Part shown: piece after piece, positions 46,045-53,868 of the stretch
Layout of the letters: every line of letters begins with the position of its first letter
Numbering within the stretch: position 1 is the first letter of the stretch
Origin: an uncultured Lachnospiraceae bacterium
Lineage (GTDB): Bacteria > Bacillota > Clostridia > Lachnospirales > Lachnospiraceae
Assembly (NCBI GenBank): GCA_934320845.1
Contig: CAKRFU010000001.1
Coordinates: forward strand, 186,001-250,000
Reading direction: 5' to 3'
Length of the DNA: 64,000 nt
Position numbers and translations under genes: made by a program
Notes under the pieces: model-generated
The model's database searches: none
What the model was told of the DNA's origin: nothing
The model's input: only the letters and a program-made list of their open reading frames with translations

Positions 46045-47226
46045 TTAACTAAGGCTTGGTATCTGCACCTGTATATCACAATCCGCATCATAGTCAACAC
46101 CAGCTATTTTAAATCCGAATATCTCGTAAAATTCTTTCCAATACTCATCAATATCTGCGACTTCTGCCAAATTGTCCTGTGAAATCTCATTCCACACTTT
46201 CTCAACTGCCTGCTGGACTTCAGGCTTCATCTCATAATCGTCCATTCTTATAAGTCTCATGTCATCTACAGGAACCCCTGAAGGATTGCACAATCTGTCA
46301 TGCACAAGTCTGTACATCTGCTGTATACAGTCCTCATGCAGATTTTTCTCTTTCATGACTTTCAAGAGAATTGAAAGATAAAGCGGCACAATAGGAATTG
46401 CTGCACTTGACTGTGTCACAACAGCCTTGTTTACTGAAACGTATGCCTTTACTCCGTCTACCTGCTCATCTATCTCGTCTGCTGTTTTATATAAATCCTG
46501 TTTTGCTTTTCCAATCGAACCGTCAAAATATATAGGATGTGTAAGTACAGGCCCGATATATGAGTATGCAACTGTCACTGCATTGTCTGCAAGTACATCG
46601 GCATCTTTCATGGCATCAATCCATAAACGCCAGTCCTCTCCACCCATAACCTTAACTGTGGCATCTATTTCTTCCTGTGTAGCAGGCTCTAATGTCACCT
46701 CTGATATTTCATTTGTGGAAAGGTCGATAGTTTTGTTGGTATACTCTCCATCTGTCGTTTTCAAAACAGAACGGTATGTCACTCCGTCCGGAGCTTTTCT
46801 TCTGGGTGCGGCAACACTGTAGATTACCATGTCAACTTTGCCTAAATCCTTTTTAATAAGTTCAATTGTTTCTTTTTTTATCTCATCTGAAAATGCATCA
46901 CCGTTTATTGTCTTCGCATAATGACCGTCTTTTGCTGCAAATTCTTCAAAAGCAACCGTATTGTACCACCCGGCTGTTCCTGTTCTTTTTTCTTTTCCAG
47001 GTTTATCAAAAATCACACCTATAGTATCGGCGTTACATGAATATGTAACTGCAATTCTACTCGCAAGACCATAACCCATAGAGGCTCCTATCACAAGCAC
47101 TTTCTTTGGTCCTTCTGACTTTGGCATCCCATTAACATAATCTATCTGAGCCTTTACAGCCTGTCTACATCCCTCCGGATGAGCTGTAGTACACATAAAT
47201 CCTCTTACTTTAGGTTGAACTATCAT
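46045..47226 (-). CDS. fabV: Trans-2-enoyl-CoA reductase (NADH), FabV/Ter type
   Basis: 393 residues from the ATG after GGAGG; the longer reading (12 more residues) lacks a ribosome site. It is an extended SDR with a C-terminal lid. IVQPKVRGFMCTTAHPEGC is a strict FabV/Ter N-terminus, VLVIGASMGYGLASRIAV is the NAD loop, and YSVAAPRRKAPDG and the catalytic AYSYIGP ... YFDGSIGKAKQDL (Tyr-x8-Lys) region are also present. It reduces crotonyl- or enoyl-CoA/ACP with NADH and can serve butyrate formation or fatty-acid synthesis. Standalone. A hairpin and possible promoter lie in the 290-base gap upstream. Confidence 0.95.
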   Translation of the reverse strand: MIVQPKVRGFMCTTAHPEGCRQAVKAQIDYVNGMPKSEGPKKVLVIGASMGYGLASRIAVTYSCNADTIGVIFDKPGKEKRTGTAGWYNTVAFEEFAAKDGHYAKTINGDAFSDEIKKETIELIKKDLGKVDMVIYSVAAPRRKAPDGVTYRSVLKTTDGEYTNKTIDLSTNEISEVTLEPATQEEIDATVKVMGGEDWRLWIDAMKDADVLADNAVTVAYSYIGPVLTHPIYFDGSIGKAKQDLYKTADEIDEQVDGVKAYVSVNKAVVTQSSAAIPIVPLYLSILLKVMKEKNLHEDCIQQMYRLVHDRLCNPSGVPVDDMRLIRMDDYEMKPEVQQAVEKVWNEISQDNLAEVADIDEYWKEFYEIFGFKIAGVDYDADCDIQVQIPSLS

Positions 47227-47329
47227 ATTCTTTTTTCCTCCATTAAACGAATATACGGGCAATTTCAGGGAATATATTACTGTTCACATTTTCGTATGCA
47301 ATCAGCAACAGGAATATTTCTTAATGACA

Positions 47330-47357
47330 AAATGGTGCCGCTTATGCGACACCATTT
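47330..47357. promoter_or_regulatory. Hairpin in the fabV leader
   Basis: AAATGGTG-CGC pairs with GCG-CACCATTT with one mismatched pair and a 4-base loop, about 100 bases before fabV. No clear U-run follows; could be a terminator of the ecf operon or part of a fabV leader. No FapR/FabT-type palindrome was recognised in the 47263-47517 gap. Confidence 0.35.
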
Positions 47358-47517
47358 CGTATTTACCGAAATTGGTTATATACAACTTCGGCGCCCCTGC
47401 CAAGGATTTTTTTTAATTATATTTTAAATCCTTATGCCTTTTTACTTTACTATATTTATGACTTTATGTCAATTATCGGAAACTTTTCACCGTTTCAGTT
47501 AAATAACTTGTATAAAA

Positions 47518-48327
47518 TTAAAACATAACAAATTTCAATGTCACTATCAAAACAATAATATAAAGAACGACGCTGAGATACGCCATCGCATCATTCCTGC
47601 CATACTGTAACGGTTTCATTTTTGTTCTGCCATCTCCGCCGTGATAACATCTCGCATCCATCGCAAGCGCAAGATCATTTGCCCTTCTTGCCGCTGATAT
47701 AAACAACGGTATAAGTATCGGAAGCATGGCTTTTATTCTTTGTATAAAATTGCCCGACTCAAAATCTGCACCTCTTGCCATCTGCGCTTTCATTATCTTG
47801 TCAGTCTCATCTACAAGTATCGGTATAAATCTAAGTGCTATAGACATCATCATTGCAATCTCATGCACAGGTACTTTTATTTTATTTAACGGTTTCAACA
47901 GCTTTTCAAGCGCATCCGTAAGCTGATTCGGTGTCGTCGTAAGTGTCATAAGCGATGATCCTATAATGAGAAATGTAAGTCTCAATGCCATAAAAATCGA
48001 ACGCTTAACACCCTCAAGCGTAATAGTAAACACCCATGCCTTGACAAGTACCACTTCCCCGGGAGTCCAAAATAAATTTAATGCCGCAGTAAAGATAAGC
48101 ATAAACATAATGGGTTTAAGTCCTTTTACCATAAACTTAAACGGCACATGTGATATTTTTACAAGTATCGCAAAAAACAAAGCCGCTATTATATATCCGC
48201 TGAATTTATTAAAACAAAATAATGATATTAGATATGCTAATGTTCCAACTACTTTTACTCTCGGGTCAAGTCTGTGTATCACTGAATCTGTCGCATAATA
48301 TTGTCCGATGGTAATATCTCTAATCAT
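47518..48327 (-). CDS. ecfT: ECF transporter transmembrane component
   Basis: 269 residues with five or so membrane helices. IGQYYATDSVIHRLDPRVKVVG is the EcfT N-terminal hallmark; ARGADFESGNFIQRIKAMLPILIPLFISAARRANDLALAMDARCY carries the two Ala-Arg-Gly/Ala-Arg coupling helices that contact the ATPases. EcfT joins EcfA1/EcfA2 to substrate-specific S components for vitamins and metals. It overlaps ecfA2 by four bases (ATGA). Confidence 0.95.
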   Translation of the reverse strand: MIRDITIGQYYATDSVIHRLDPRVKVVGTLAYLISLFCFNKFSGYIIAALFFAILVKISHVPFKFMVKGLKPIMFMLIFTAALNLFWTPGEVVLVKAWVFTITLEGVKRSIFMALRLTFLIIGSSLMTLTTTPNQLTDALEKLLKPLNKIKVPVHEIAMMMSIALRFIPILVDETDKIMKAQMARGADFESGNFIQRIKAMLPILIPLFISAARRANDLALAMDARCYHGGDGRTKMKPLQYGRNDAMAYLSVVLYIIVLIVTLKFVMF

Positions 48328-49181
48328 TTGTTCCCTTTCATGTATCTGTTATAAATAGCATCTGCCGCTTCTTTCGGTGTTATACATTCTTCTTCTATAC
48401 CTGCTCCGATAGCATTAAGTTTGTGTATAACATTTGTTGCCTGCGGCACACCAAGTCCTATATCTTCAAGTTCCCTCTGATATTTAAATACTTTCCTTGG
48501 TTCTCCGTCAAGAACAATCTTTCCGTCATTCATTACAAGCATTCTGTCAACATATTTTGCAACATCATCCATGCTGTGTGACACAAGAAGTATCGTCATA
48601 TCATTTTCCCGATGAAGCTTTGCGAGCAGTTCAAGTATCTCATCACGTCCTGCCGGGTCAAGTCCCGCCATCGGTTCATCAAGTATGAGTATCTTTGGTT
48701 TCATTGCAAGCACACCCGCTATGGCTACACGTCTCTTTTGACCTCCCGACAATGCAAACGGTGATGCATCAAGCAATTCATCACCTATTCCTACCATTTT
48801 AAGAGCTTCAAATGACCTGATTTCTATTTCCAAATTATCAAGTCCGAGATTTTTAGGTCCGTATTTAACATCTTCTATTACGGAAACCTCAAACAGCTGA
48901 TGTTCCGGATACTGAAACACCAATCCCACATTTCCCCTTAACTCTTTCATTTTAAAGTTTTTATCATATATATTTCTTTCATTATAGAAAACACTGCCTG
49001 ATGTTGCTTTCTCAAGTCCATTTAAAATCTGTGTAAGCGTTGATTTTCCGGAACCTGTATGTCCTACAAGACCTATAAATTCCCCATCATTTATCGTAAG
49101 ATTTATATTATCTAATGCCTTTTTTTCCTCAGCAGTCCCGGCAGCATATATATAATTTACATTTTCAAGTCTGATTCCCAT
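48324..49181 (-). CDS. ecfA2: ECF transporter ATPase EcfA2
   Basis: 285 residues from the ATG after GGAGG. Standard ABC ATPase motifs: Walker A GLVGHTGSGKSTLTQIL, Q-loop VFQYPEHQLFE, signature LSGGQKRRVAIAGVL, Walker B ILILDEPMAGLDPAG and the H-loop VSHSMDDV. It forms a heterodimer with EcfA1. The order ecfA1-ecfA2-ecfT behind rplQ is conserved in Firmicutes. No S component is next to it. Confidence 0.95.
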   Translation of the reverse strand: MGIRLENVNYIYAAGTAEEKKALDNINLTINDGEFIGLVGHTGSGKSTLTQILNGLEKATSGSVFYNERNIYDKNFKMKELRGNVGLVFQYPEHQLFEVSVIEDVKYGPKNLGLDNLEIEIRSFEALKMVGIGDELLDASPFALSGGQKRRVAIAGVLAMKPKILILDEPMAGLDPAGRDEILELLAKLHRENDMTILLVSHSMDDVAKYVDRMLVMNDGKIVLDGEPRKVFKYQRELEDIGLGVPQATNVIHKLNAIGAGIEEECITPKEAADAIYNRYMKGNK

Positions 49182-49195
49182 GCTCAACCTCCAAA

Positions 49196-50050
49196 TTAAC
49201 CCAAACTACCAAGAAATCCCACAAGTTCCTCTGCATTCAAAATATCTTTTGGTATATTCATACCTTTTTTATTTAGTTCCAATGCAATTTTTGTAATTTC
49301 AGGAATTGTAAGTCTATATTGTTCAAGTTCTTCTGCTTTTGCAAATATCTGTCTTGGTTTTCCCTGCATCTGTACTTTTCCGTCAGACATTACATATACA
49401 TAATCGGCTCCCACAACCTCTTCCATATAATGAGTTATGAGTATAATAGTTATCCCCTCTTTTTTGTTAAGTTCAGTTACCGTGTCAATTACCATTTTAC
49501 GTCCTACCGGGTCTAACATGGCTGTCGGCTCATCAAGTATTATGCATTTTGGCTTCATCGCCATTATGCCCGCTATTGCAACCCTCTGTTTCTGACCACC
49601 CGACAAATGGTTTGGTGAAGATTTTCTATACGCCGTCATTCCGACAGCTTTAAGGCTCTTTTCTACTCTTTTCCATATTTCCTCAGTTGGCACTCCTATA
49701 TTTTCGGGACCGAATCCGACATCCTCCTCAACTACATTTGATATTATCTGATTGTCAGGATTTTGAAATACCATACCCGCTGTTTGTCTTATTTTCAAAT
49801 CATTATCACTGTCAGAAGTGTCCATACCGTTTACAAACAGTGTTCCCTCCGTAGGTACAAGAAGTGCATTCAAATGTTTTGCAAATGTCGATTTACCTGA
49901 GCCGTTTGCTCCCAAAACAGCTATAAAATCTCCCTGCTTCACTTTAATATCAATACCGTCAAGTGCTCTCTTTATCTCAGTGACATTACCATTTTCATCA
50001 CGTCTTGAATACTCATGCACCAGTCCTTTTGCGTCTATCATGTTCTCCAT
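49196..50050 (-). CDS. ecfA1: ECF transporter ATPase EcfA1
   Basis: About 284 residues from the ATG after GGTGA; an ATG six codons earlier and one three codons later are alternatives. Walker A AVLGANGSGKSTFAKHL, Q-loop VFQNPDNQI, signature LSGGQKQRVAIAGIM, Walker B CIILDEPTAMLDPVG and H-loop ITHYMEEV. First gene of the ecf block; the hairpin at 50096-50128 parts it from rplQ, so it may be expressed both by read-through and by a separate promoter. Confidence 0.94.
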   Translation of the reverse strand: MENMIDAKGLVHEYSRRDENGNVTEIKRALDGIDIKVKQGDFIAVLGANGSGKSTFAKHLNALLVPTEGTLFVNGMDTSDSDNDLKIRQTAGMVFQNPDNQIISNVVEEDVGFGPENIGVPTEEIWKRVEKSLKAVGMTAYRKSSPNHLSGGQKQRVAIAGIMAMKPKCIILDEPTAMLDPVGRKMVIDTVTELNKKEGITIILITHYMEEVVGADYVYVMSDGKVQMQGKPRQIFAKAEELEQYRLTIPEITKIALELNKKGMNIPKDILNAEELVGFLGSLG

Positions 50051-50095
50051 GCTGTCACCAACTTTCATTTTGCAGACAAAATTTCCTATTATACA

Positions 50096-50128
50096 AAATA
50101 GGCTACCACATATGTGATAGCCCTATTT
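50096..50128 (-). terminator. Hairpin between rplQ and ecfA1
   Basis: AAATAGGGCTATCACA pairs with TGTGGTAGCCTATTT (one or two wobble/mismatch positions). On the minus strand it is followed by TTGTATAAT. It marks the end of the ribosomal operon, or attenuation before ecf. Confidence 0.55.
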
Positions 50129-50154
50129 ATACTTATATTATTCTTGTTACTGAA

Positions 50155-50691
50155 TTATACTAACTCAATAAGTACTTCCATAGCTGCGTCACCTTTACGC
50201 TGACCGATCTTTACGATACGTGTATATCCACCGTTGCGGTCTGTGTATTTTGGTGCGATTTCGTCAAGAACCTTAGATACAACATCAACTTTCTTTGTAT
50301 CTTTTCTGCGGTTCTGCTTGTCAGCAGGAACTTCTGTAACTGTGAAAAGAGTTTTCTGCATCTGTCTTCTTGCATGAAGTCTTGAAGGCTGATCTTTCTT
50401 GATTTCCTTCTCTACTTCGTCATAAACTGTAACTTTCTTACCGTCTACAACTTCTTTAACTCTCTTACCATCTTTATCTTTACGAGCTACCTTAGCAGTA
50501 ACTTTCACTGTATCAAAATTATTGCACTCTTTTACGCCTAAAGCAATGATACCTTCTGCAATCTTACGGATTTCTTTTGCCTTAGCTTCCGTTGTAACGA
50601 TTTTTCCATAGAATAACAAATCTGTTACCTGATTACGAAGCAATGCTTTTCTCTGACTGGAAGTTCTTCCAAGTTTTCTATAGCCTGCCAT
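50155..50691 (-). CDS. rplQ: 50S ribosomal protein L17
   Basis: 178 residues against about 115-130 in many bacteria. AGYRKLGRTSSQRKALLRNQVTDLL is the invariant start and the end NGGYTRIVKIGQRKGDAAMEVLIEL is standard. The extra length is a Lys/Glu/Asp-rich internal insert (about 65-110, DGKRVKEVVDGKKVTVYDE), seen in several Lachnospiraceae L17. It follows rpoA by 17 bases. L17 binds the large subunit near the exit tunnel. Confidence 0.96.
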   Translation of the reverse strand: MAGYRKLGRTSSQRKALLRNQVTDLLFYGKIVTTEAKAKEIRKIAEGIIALGVKECNNFDTVKVTAKVARKDKDGKRVKEVVDGKKVTVYDEVEKEIKKDQPSRLHARRQMQKTLFTVTEVPADKQNRRKDTKKVDVVSKVLDEIAPKYTDRNGGYTRIVKIGQRKGDAAMEVLIELV

Positions 50692-50708
50692 GTGTGCTTA
50701 CCTCCTAA

Positions 50709-51668
50709 TTAATCTTCGCTTAAGTTAAATGAAAGGTTTAACTCTTTCAATTTAGCTATAACTTCTTCTAATGACTTACGTCCAAGGTTTCTAACTTTCA
50801 TCATATCCTCAGATGTACGATTGCAAAGTTCACCGACAGTATTGATACCGGCTCTCTTTAAACAATTGTATGAACGAACTGAGAGCTCAAGCTCATCAAT
50901 GTTCATCTCTTTCACCTTGTCTTCAGTATTGTCCGGTTTCTCGGCAATCACCTGAATGCTTGATGTCTTGTCTGAAAGATTGATGAATGATTTCAAATGG
51001 TCACTCTGAACTTTTGCTGCCAAACTGATAGCATCAATCGGCTCAATAGTTCCATTTGTATATACTTCTATTGTTAACTTATCGTAATCAGTTATCTGAC
51101 CAACACGAGTATTCTCAATCTTGATGTTTACTCTCTCTACCGGTGTAAAGATAGAATCAATTGCAATTACATTGATTGGTAAATCTTCTCTCTTATTCTT
51201 ATCAGAGCTGATATAACCACGACCATTTACAATTGTCATCTCGATATATAATTTGCAATCAGGTCCGCCACTGAGTGTAGCTATAACCTGATCCGGATTC
51301 ATAATCTCGATATCCTGATCCACCTGAATATCTGCTGCTGTTACGACACACTCACCAGAAGCTTCAATATAAGCTGTCTTTGTCTCATTTGTCTCGCTGT
51401 TGTTTTTAATAGCAAGACTCTTGATATTCATAATGATTTCCGTAACATCTTCCTTTACTCCAGGAATTGCAGCAAACTCATGAACCACGCCGTCAATTTT
51501 AATATGACTAACGGCTGTACCCGGCAATGATGAAAGCATAATTCTTCTAAGAGAATTACCCAAAGTTGTACCATATCCTCTTTCCAGAGGTTCAACTACA
51601 AACCGTCCATATCTTTTATCTTCTGAAATCTCAGCTATCTCAATATTTGGTTCTTTAAAATCAAGCAC
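50709..51668 (-). CDS. rpoA: RNA polymerase alpha subunit
   Basis: 319 residues from a GTG start after GGAGG. The N-terminal dimerisation domain ([32 protein letters not shown]) is followed by a flexible linker (about 230-245) and the DNA-binding alpha-CTD ([41 protein letters not shown]). Alpha nucleates polymerase assembly and contacts UP elements and activators. Normal length; usual place between rpsD and rplQ. Confidence 0.98.
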   Translation of the reverse strand: MLDFKEPNIEIAEISEDKRYGRFVVEPLERGYGTTLGNSLRRIMLSSLPGTAVSHIKIDGVVHEFAAIPGVKEDVTEIIMNIKSLAIKNNSETNETKTAYIEASGECVVTAADIQVDQDIEIMNPDQVIATLSGGPDCKLYIEMTIVNGRGYISSDKNKREDLPINVIAIDSIFTPVERVNIKIENTRVGQITDYDKLTIEVYTNGTIEPIDAISLAAKVQSDHLKSFINLSDKTSSIQVIAEKPDNTEDKVKEMNIDELELSVRSYNCLKRAGINTVGELCNRTSEDMMKVRNLGRKSLEEVIAKLKELNLSFNLSED

Positions 51669-51713
51669 TCTAAGTACCTCCTTTTGGGTGTTATGCTTTG
51701 CTGCCAGTTAATA

Positions 51714-52307
51714 TTACTTAGAATATAACTCGACGATAAGCACTTCATTTACAGGAACATCTATCTGCTCTCTTGTTGGGATTTCCTTAACTACTCCGGA
51801 AAGTTTCTCATGGTCAGCTTCAAGCCACTCTGGTACGATTCTTCCGTCTGTTACTTCAAGAATATCCTTATATCTCTGAGCACCTTTGTGCTTCTCTTTG
51901 ATTTCGATAACATCACCAGGTTTTACTTCATATGAAGGGATGTTTACGCATTTACCGTTTACAAGTACATGCTTGTGATCGATAATCTGTCTTGACTCTT
52001 TTCTTGTACGACCATAACCCATTCTGAAAAGTACGTTGTCGAGACGAAGCTCAAGGATAATCATAAGGTTTTCACCTGTTGTACCATACTTTAATTTCTG
52101 AGCTCTTGCAAAGTTGTTTCTGAAAGGCTTCTCTAAAACACCATAGATGAACTTTGCCTTCTGCTTCTCTTTGAGCTGAAGACCATATTCGCTCTGTTTT
52201 CTACCAGCTCTAGCATTTCTATTAGACTTCTTATCAAGACCAAGGAATGTAGGGTCAATTCCAAGACTTCTACATCTCTTGAGTACTGGAGTCATATCTC
52301 TTGCCAT
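51714..52307 (-). CDS. rpsD: 30S ribosomal protein S4
   Basis: 197 residues. ARDMTPVLKRCRSLGIDPTFLG is the S4 start (with Cys-poor N-domain), and the S4 RNA-binding motif follows (LDNVLFRMGYGRTRKESRQIIDHKHVLVNG). S4 is a primary 16S binder and in many bacteria an autogenous regulator of its operon. Two hairpins occupy the 100-base gap before it (52357-52408). In B. subtilis rpsD is separate, so its place here, between rpsK and rpoA, is the alternative arrangement. Confidence 0.97.
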   Translation of the reverse strand: MARDMTPVLKRCRSLGIDPTFLGLDKKSNRNARAGRKQSEYGLQLKEKQKAKFIYGVLEKPFRNNFARAQKLKYGTTGENLMIILELRLDNVLFRMGYGRTRKESRQIIDHKHVLVNGKCVNIPSYEVKPGDVIEIKEKHKGAQRYKDILEVTDGRIVPEWLEADHEKLSGVVKEIPTREQIDVPVNEVLIVELYSK

Positions 52308-52356
52308 GTTTATTTCCTCCTATATAATAATACACAAATAATTATTCATCTTTATA

Positions 52357-52408
52357 TCTGCTTCAGAAAGCAGACTGTTCTTAATGTTTTGTGGCAAAAG
52401 CCACAAAA
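52357..52408 (-). promoter_or_regulatory. Two hairpins between rpsK and rpsD
   Basis: TTTTGTGGC/GCCACAAAA (52387-52408, perfect 9-base arms) and TCTGCTT/AAGCAGA (52357-52374). Placed directly after the rpsK stop and before the rpsD ribosome site. Could be attenuating or S4-responsive structures; inference from position only. Confidence 0.45.
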
Positions 52409-52409
52409 A

Positions 52410-52805
52410 TCATACACGACGACGCTTTGGTGGGCGGCATCCGTTATGTGGTACAGGTGTTACGTCTCTGATGCTTGTTACATCGATTCCACATGCCTGT
52501 AATGCACGAATTGCTGCTTCACGACCAGAACCTGGTCCTTTTACCATAACATCTACTGAAGTCAATCCATGAGGTACTGCTGCTTTTGCTGCAGTCTCAG
52601 CAGCCATCTGTGCTGCATAAGGTGTAGACTTCTTTGAACCTCTGAATCCTAATCCGCCTGCACTTGCCCAAGAAATTGCATTTCCTTCAGCGTCTGTGAG
52701 CGTAACGATTGTATTATTAAAGGAAGACTGAATGTGTGCCTGTCCATGTCCGACATTCTTCTTGACACGCTTCTTACTTGCCTTTTTTGCTACCTGTTTA
52801 GCCAT
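52410..52805 (-). CDS. rpsK: 30S ribosomal protein S11
   Basis: 131 residues from the ATG that follows GGAGG at suitable spacing. Core: [92 protein letters not shown]. Sits in the small-subunit platform. Normal length and place. Confidence 0.98.
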   Translation of the reverse strand: MAKQVAKKASKKRVKKNVGHGQAHIQSSFNNTIVTLTDAEGNAISWASAGGLGFRGSKKSTPYAAQMAAETAAKAAVPHGLTSVDVMVKGPGSGREAAIRALQACGIDVTSIRDVTPVPHNGCRPPKRRRV

Positions 52806-52843
52806 TGTCAAACCCTCCTACTAGAATTTGTACATATTATCTA

Positions 52844-53212
52844 TTATTTCTTCTTATTTGCGACAGTACGCTTTGGACCTTTACGTGTTCTAGCGTTTGT
52901 CTTTGTCTTCTGTCCACGAACTGGAAGACCTTTTCTGTGACGAATGCCTCTATAGCATCCAATTTCCTGAAGTCTCTTGATATTCATAGCGATTTCTCTA
53001 CGAAGATCACCTTCAACTGTCTGTGACTCATCAATCACACTGCTAATGCGCTTTACTTCGTCATCAGTAAGATCCTTAACACGTGTGTCAGGATTGACAT
53101 TAGCTTCTGCTAAAATACGGTTTGAGCTTACTCTACCAATACCATAAATATAGGTAAGTCCGATCTCAACACGCTTCTCTCTTGGTAAATCTACACCACT
53201 AATACGAGCCAT
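52844..53212 (-). CDS. rpsM: 30S ribosomal protein S13
   Basis: 122 residues. [25 protein letters not shown] at the N-terminus, [42 protein letters not shown] at the C-terminus. Contacts tRNA and the large subunit at the head. The ATG follows GGAGG. A 45-base leader downstream of a terminator-like hairpin (53257-53288) suggests its own control. Confidence 0.98.
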   Translation of the reverse strand: MARISGVDLPREKRVEIGLTYIYGIGRVSSNRILAEANVNPDTRVKDLTDDEVKRISSVIDESQTVEGDLRREIAMNIKRLQEIGCYRGIRHRKGLPVRGQKTKTNARTRKGPKRTVANKKK

Positions 53213-53256
53213 GTGTACTTTACACCTCCGTTAATTTTCTAGATTGTTAGTTAAAA

Positions 53257-53288
53257 CAATATTTTTCACACTTTGTGAAACAATATTG
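53257..53288 (-). terminator. Attenuator-like hairpin ahead of rpsM
   Basis: Minus strand: CAATATT-TTTCACA with its near-perfect complement around a short loop, followed by TTTTAAC, 45 bases before the rpsM ATG. Placed where an intrinsic terminator could control the downstream ribosomal genes. Confidence 0.55.
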
Positions 53289-53568
53289 TCATGAATGATT
53301 TACAGTGTCATGCACTGTCAGCCGCTTTAAATTGTAATCCTATTGCATAGACTATTCCTTTTCGGACACCACTATGGTGAACAAATGTCGAGCTGCCTGC
53401 GAAATGGCAGCCGGTACTACGCCGCAGTCATCAATCTGCCGTTGATAAGACCAGCTCCAATTGAAATGACACAACCTTCCGCTGAAACAGGTAATCAGCC
53501 TGTCTACAATATCATAGTACATATCGTACCATAACGAACAGAAAGCAAGTTCTATATTATAACAACAG

Positions 53569-53595
53569 AAAAACCAAAGTAATACTGCTTTGGCT
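53569..53595 (-). terminator. Terminator-like hairpin after rpmJ
   Basis: Minus strand: AGCCAAAG and CTTTGGTT around an eight-base loop, then TTTTTCTG, about 13 bases after the rpmJ stop. Confidence 0.55.
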
Positions 53596-53607
53596 TCTGT
53601 CAACTAA

Positions 53608-53721
53608 TTAGCCCTGTCTCTGTTTGTGTCTAGGGTTTTCGCAGATAATTCTGACTTTACCCTTTCTTTTGATGACCTTACATTTTTCGCAAATTGGTTT
53701 TACTGAAGATCTAACTTTCAC
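53608..53721 (-). CDS. rpmJ: 50S ribosomal protein L36
   Basis: 37 residues from a GTG start that follows GGAGG by about eight bases. It reads [20 protein letters not shown], then [16 protein letters not shown]. The four zinc ligands of the C+ form are present (CEKC, then C and H of ICENPRHK). Correctly placed between infA and rpsM, but a peptidase gene comes between it and infA. Confidence 0.97.
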   Translation of the reverse strand: MKVRSSVKPICEKCKVIKRKGKVRIICENPRHKQRQG

Positions 53722-53868
53722 AGCAATAACCTCCTTTCATAAAGTCCATTTGCTATTTTATCATATATTTTTTTCGTATGCAAGCATTTTTTGAATAATT
53801 TTTGTTGTGGCTGCTTTGACGCAGAGATTGATATAAACTTTTTCTTTTTTATCAGCAGGAGTACCTAA

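Larger units (their letters stand above)
53213..53607 (-). promoter_or_regulatory. Unusually long rpmJ-rpsM spacer with terminator-like hairpins
   Basis: About 395 bases where the operon normally has less than 100. It contains a hairpin with T-run just after rpmJ (53569-53595), stem GCTGCC/GGCAGC (about 53394-53413) and a 14-base stem with T-run just before rpsM (53257-53288). Plus- and minus-strand frames of 60-80 codons exist but have no ribosome site and no family resemblance. It may be an r-protein leader RNA, or leftover of an insertion. Confidence 0.45.

Noticed and set aside
53343..53603. Small open frames in the rpmJ-rpsM spacer (63 and 83 codons)
   Set aside because: No ribosome sites, no family resemblance, and the minus-strand frame begins at a TTG inside the rpmJ terminator hairpin. 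I considered a KOW-domain ribosomal-type gene, but no such motif is visible.
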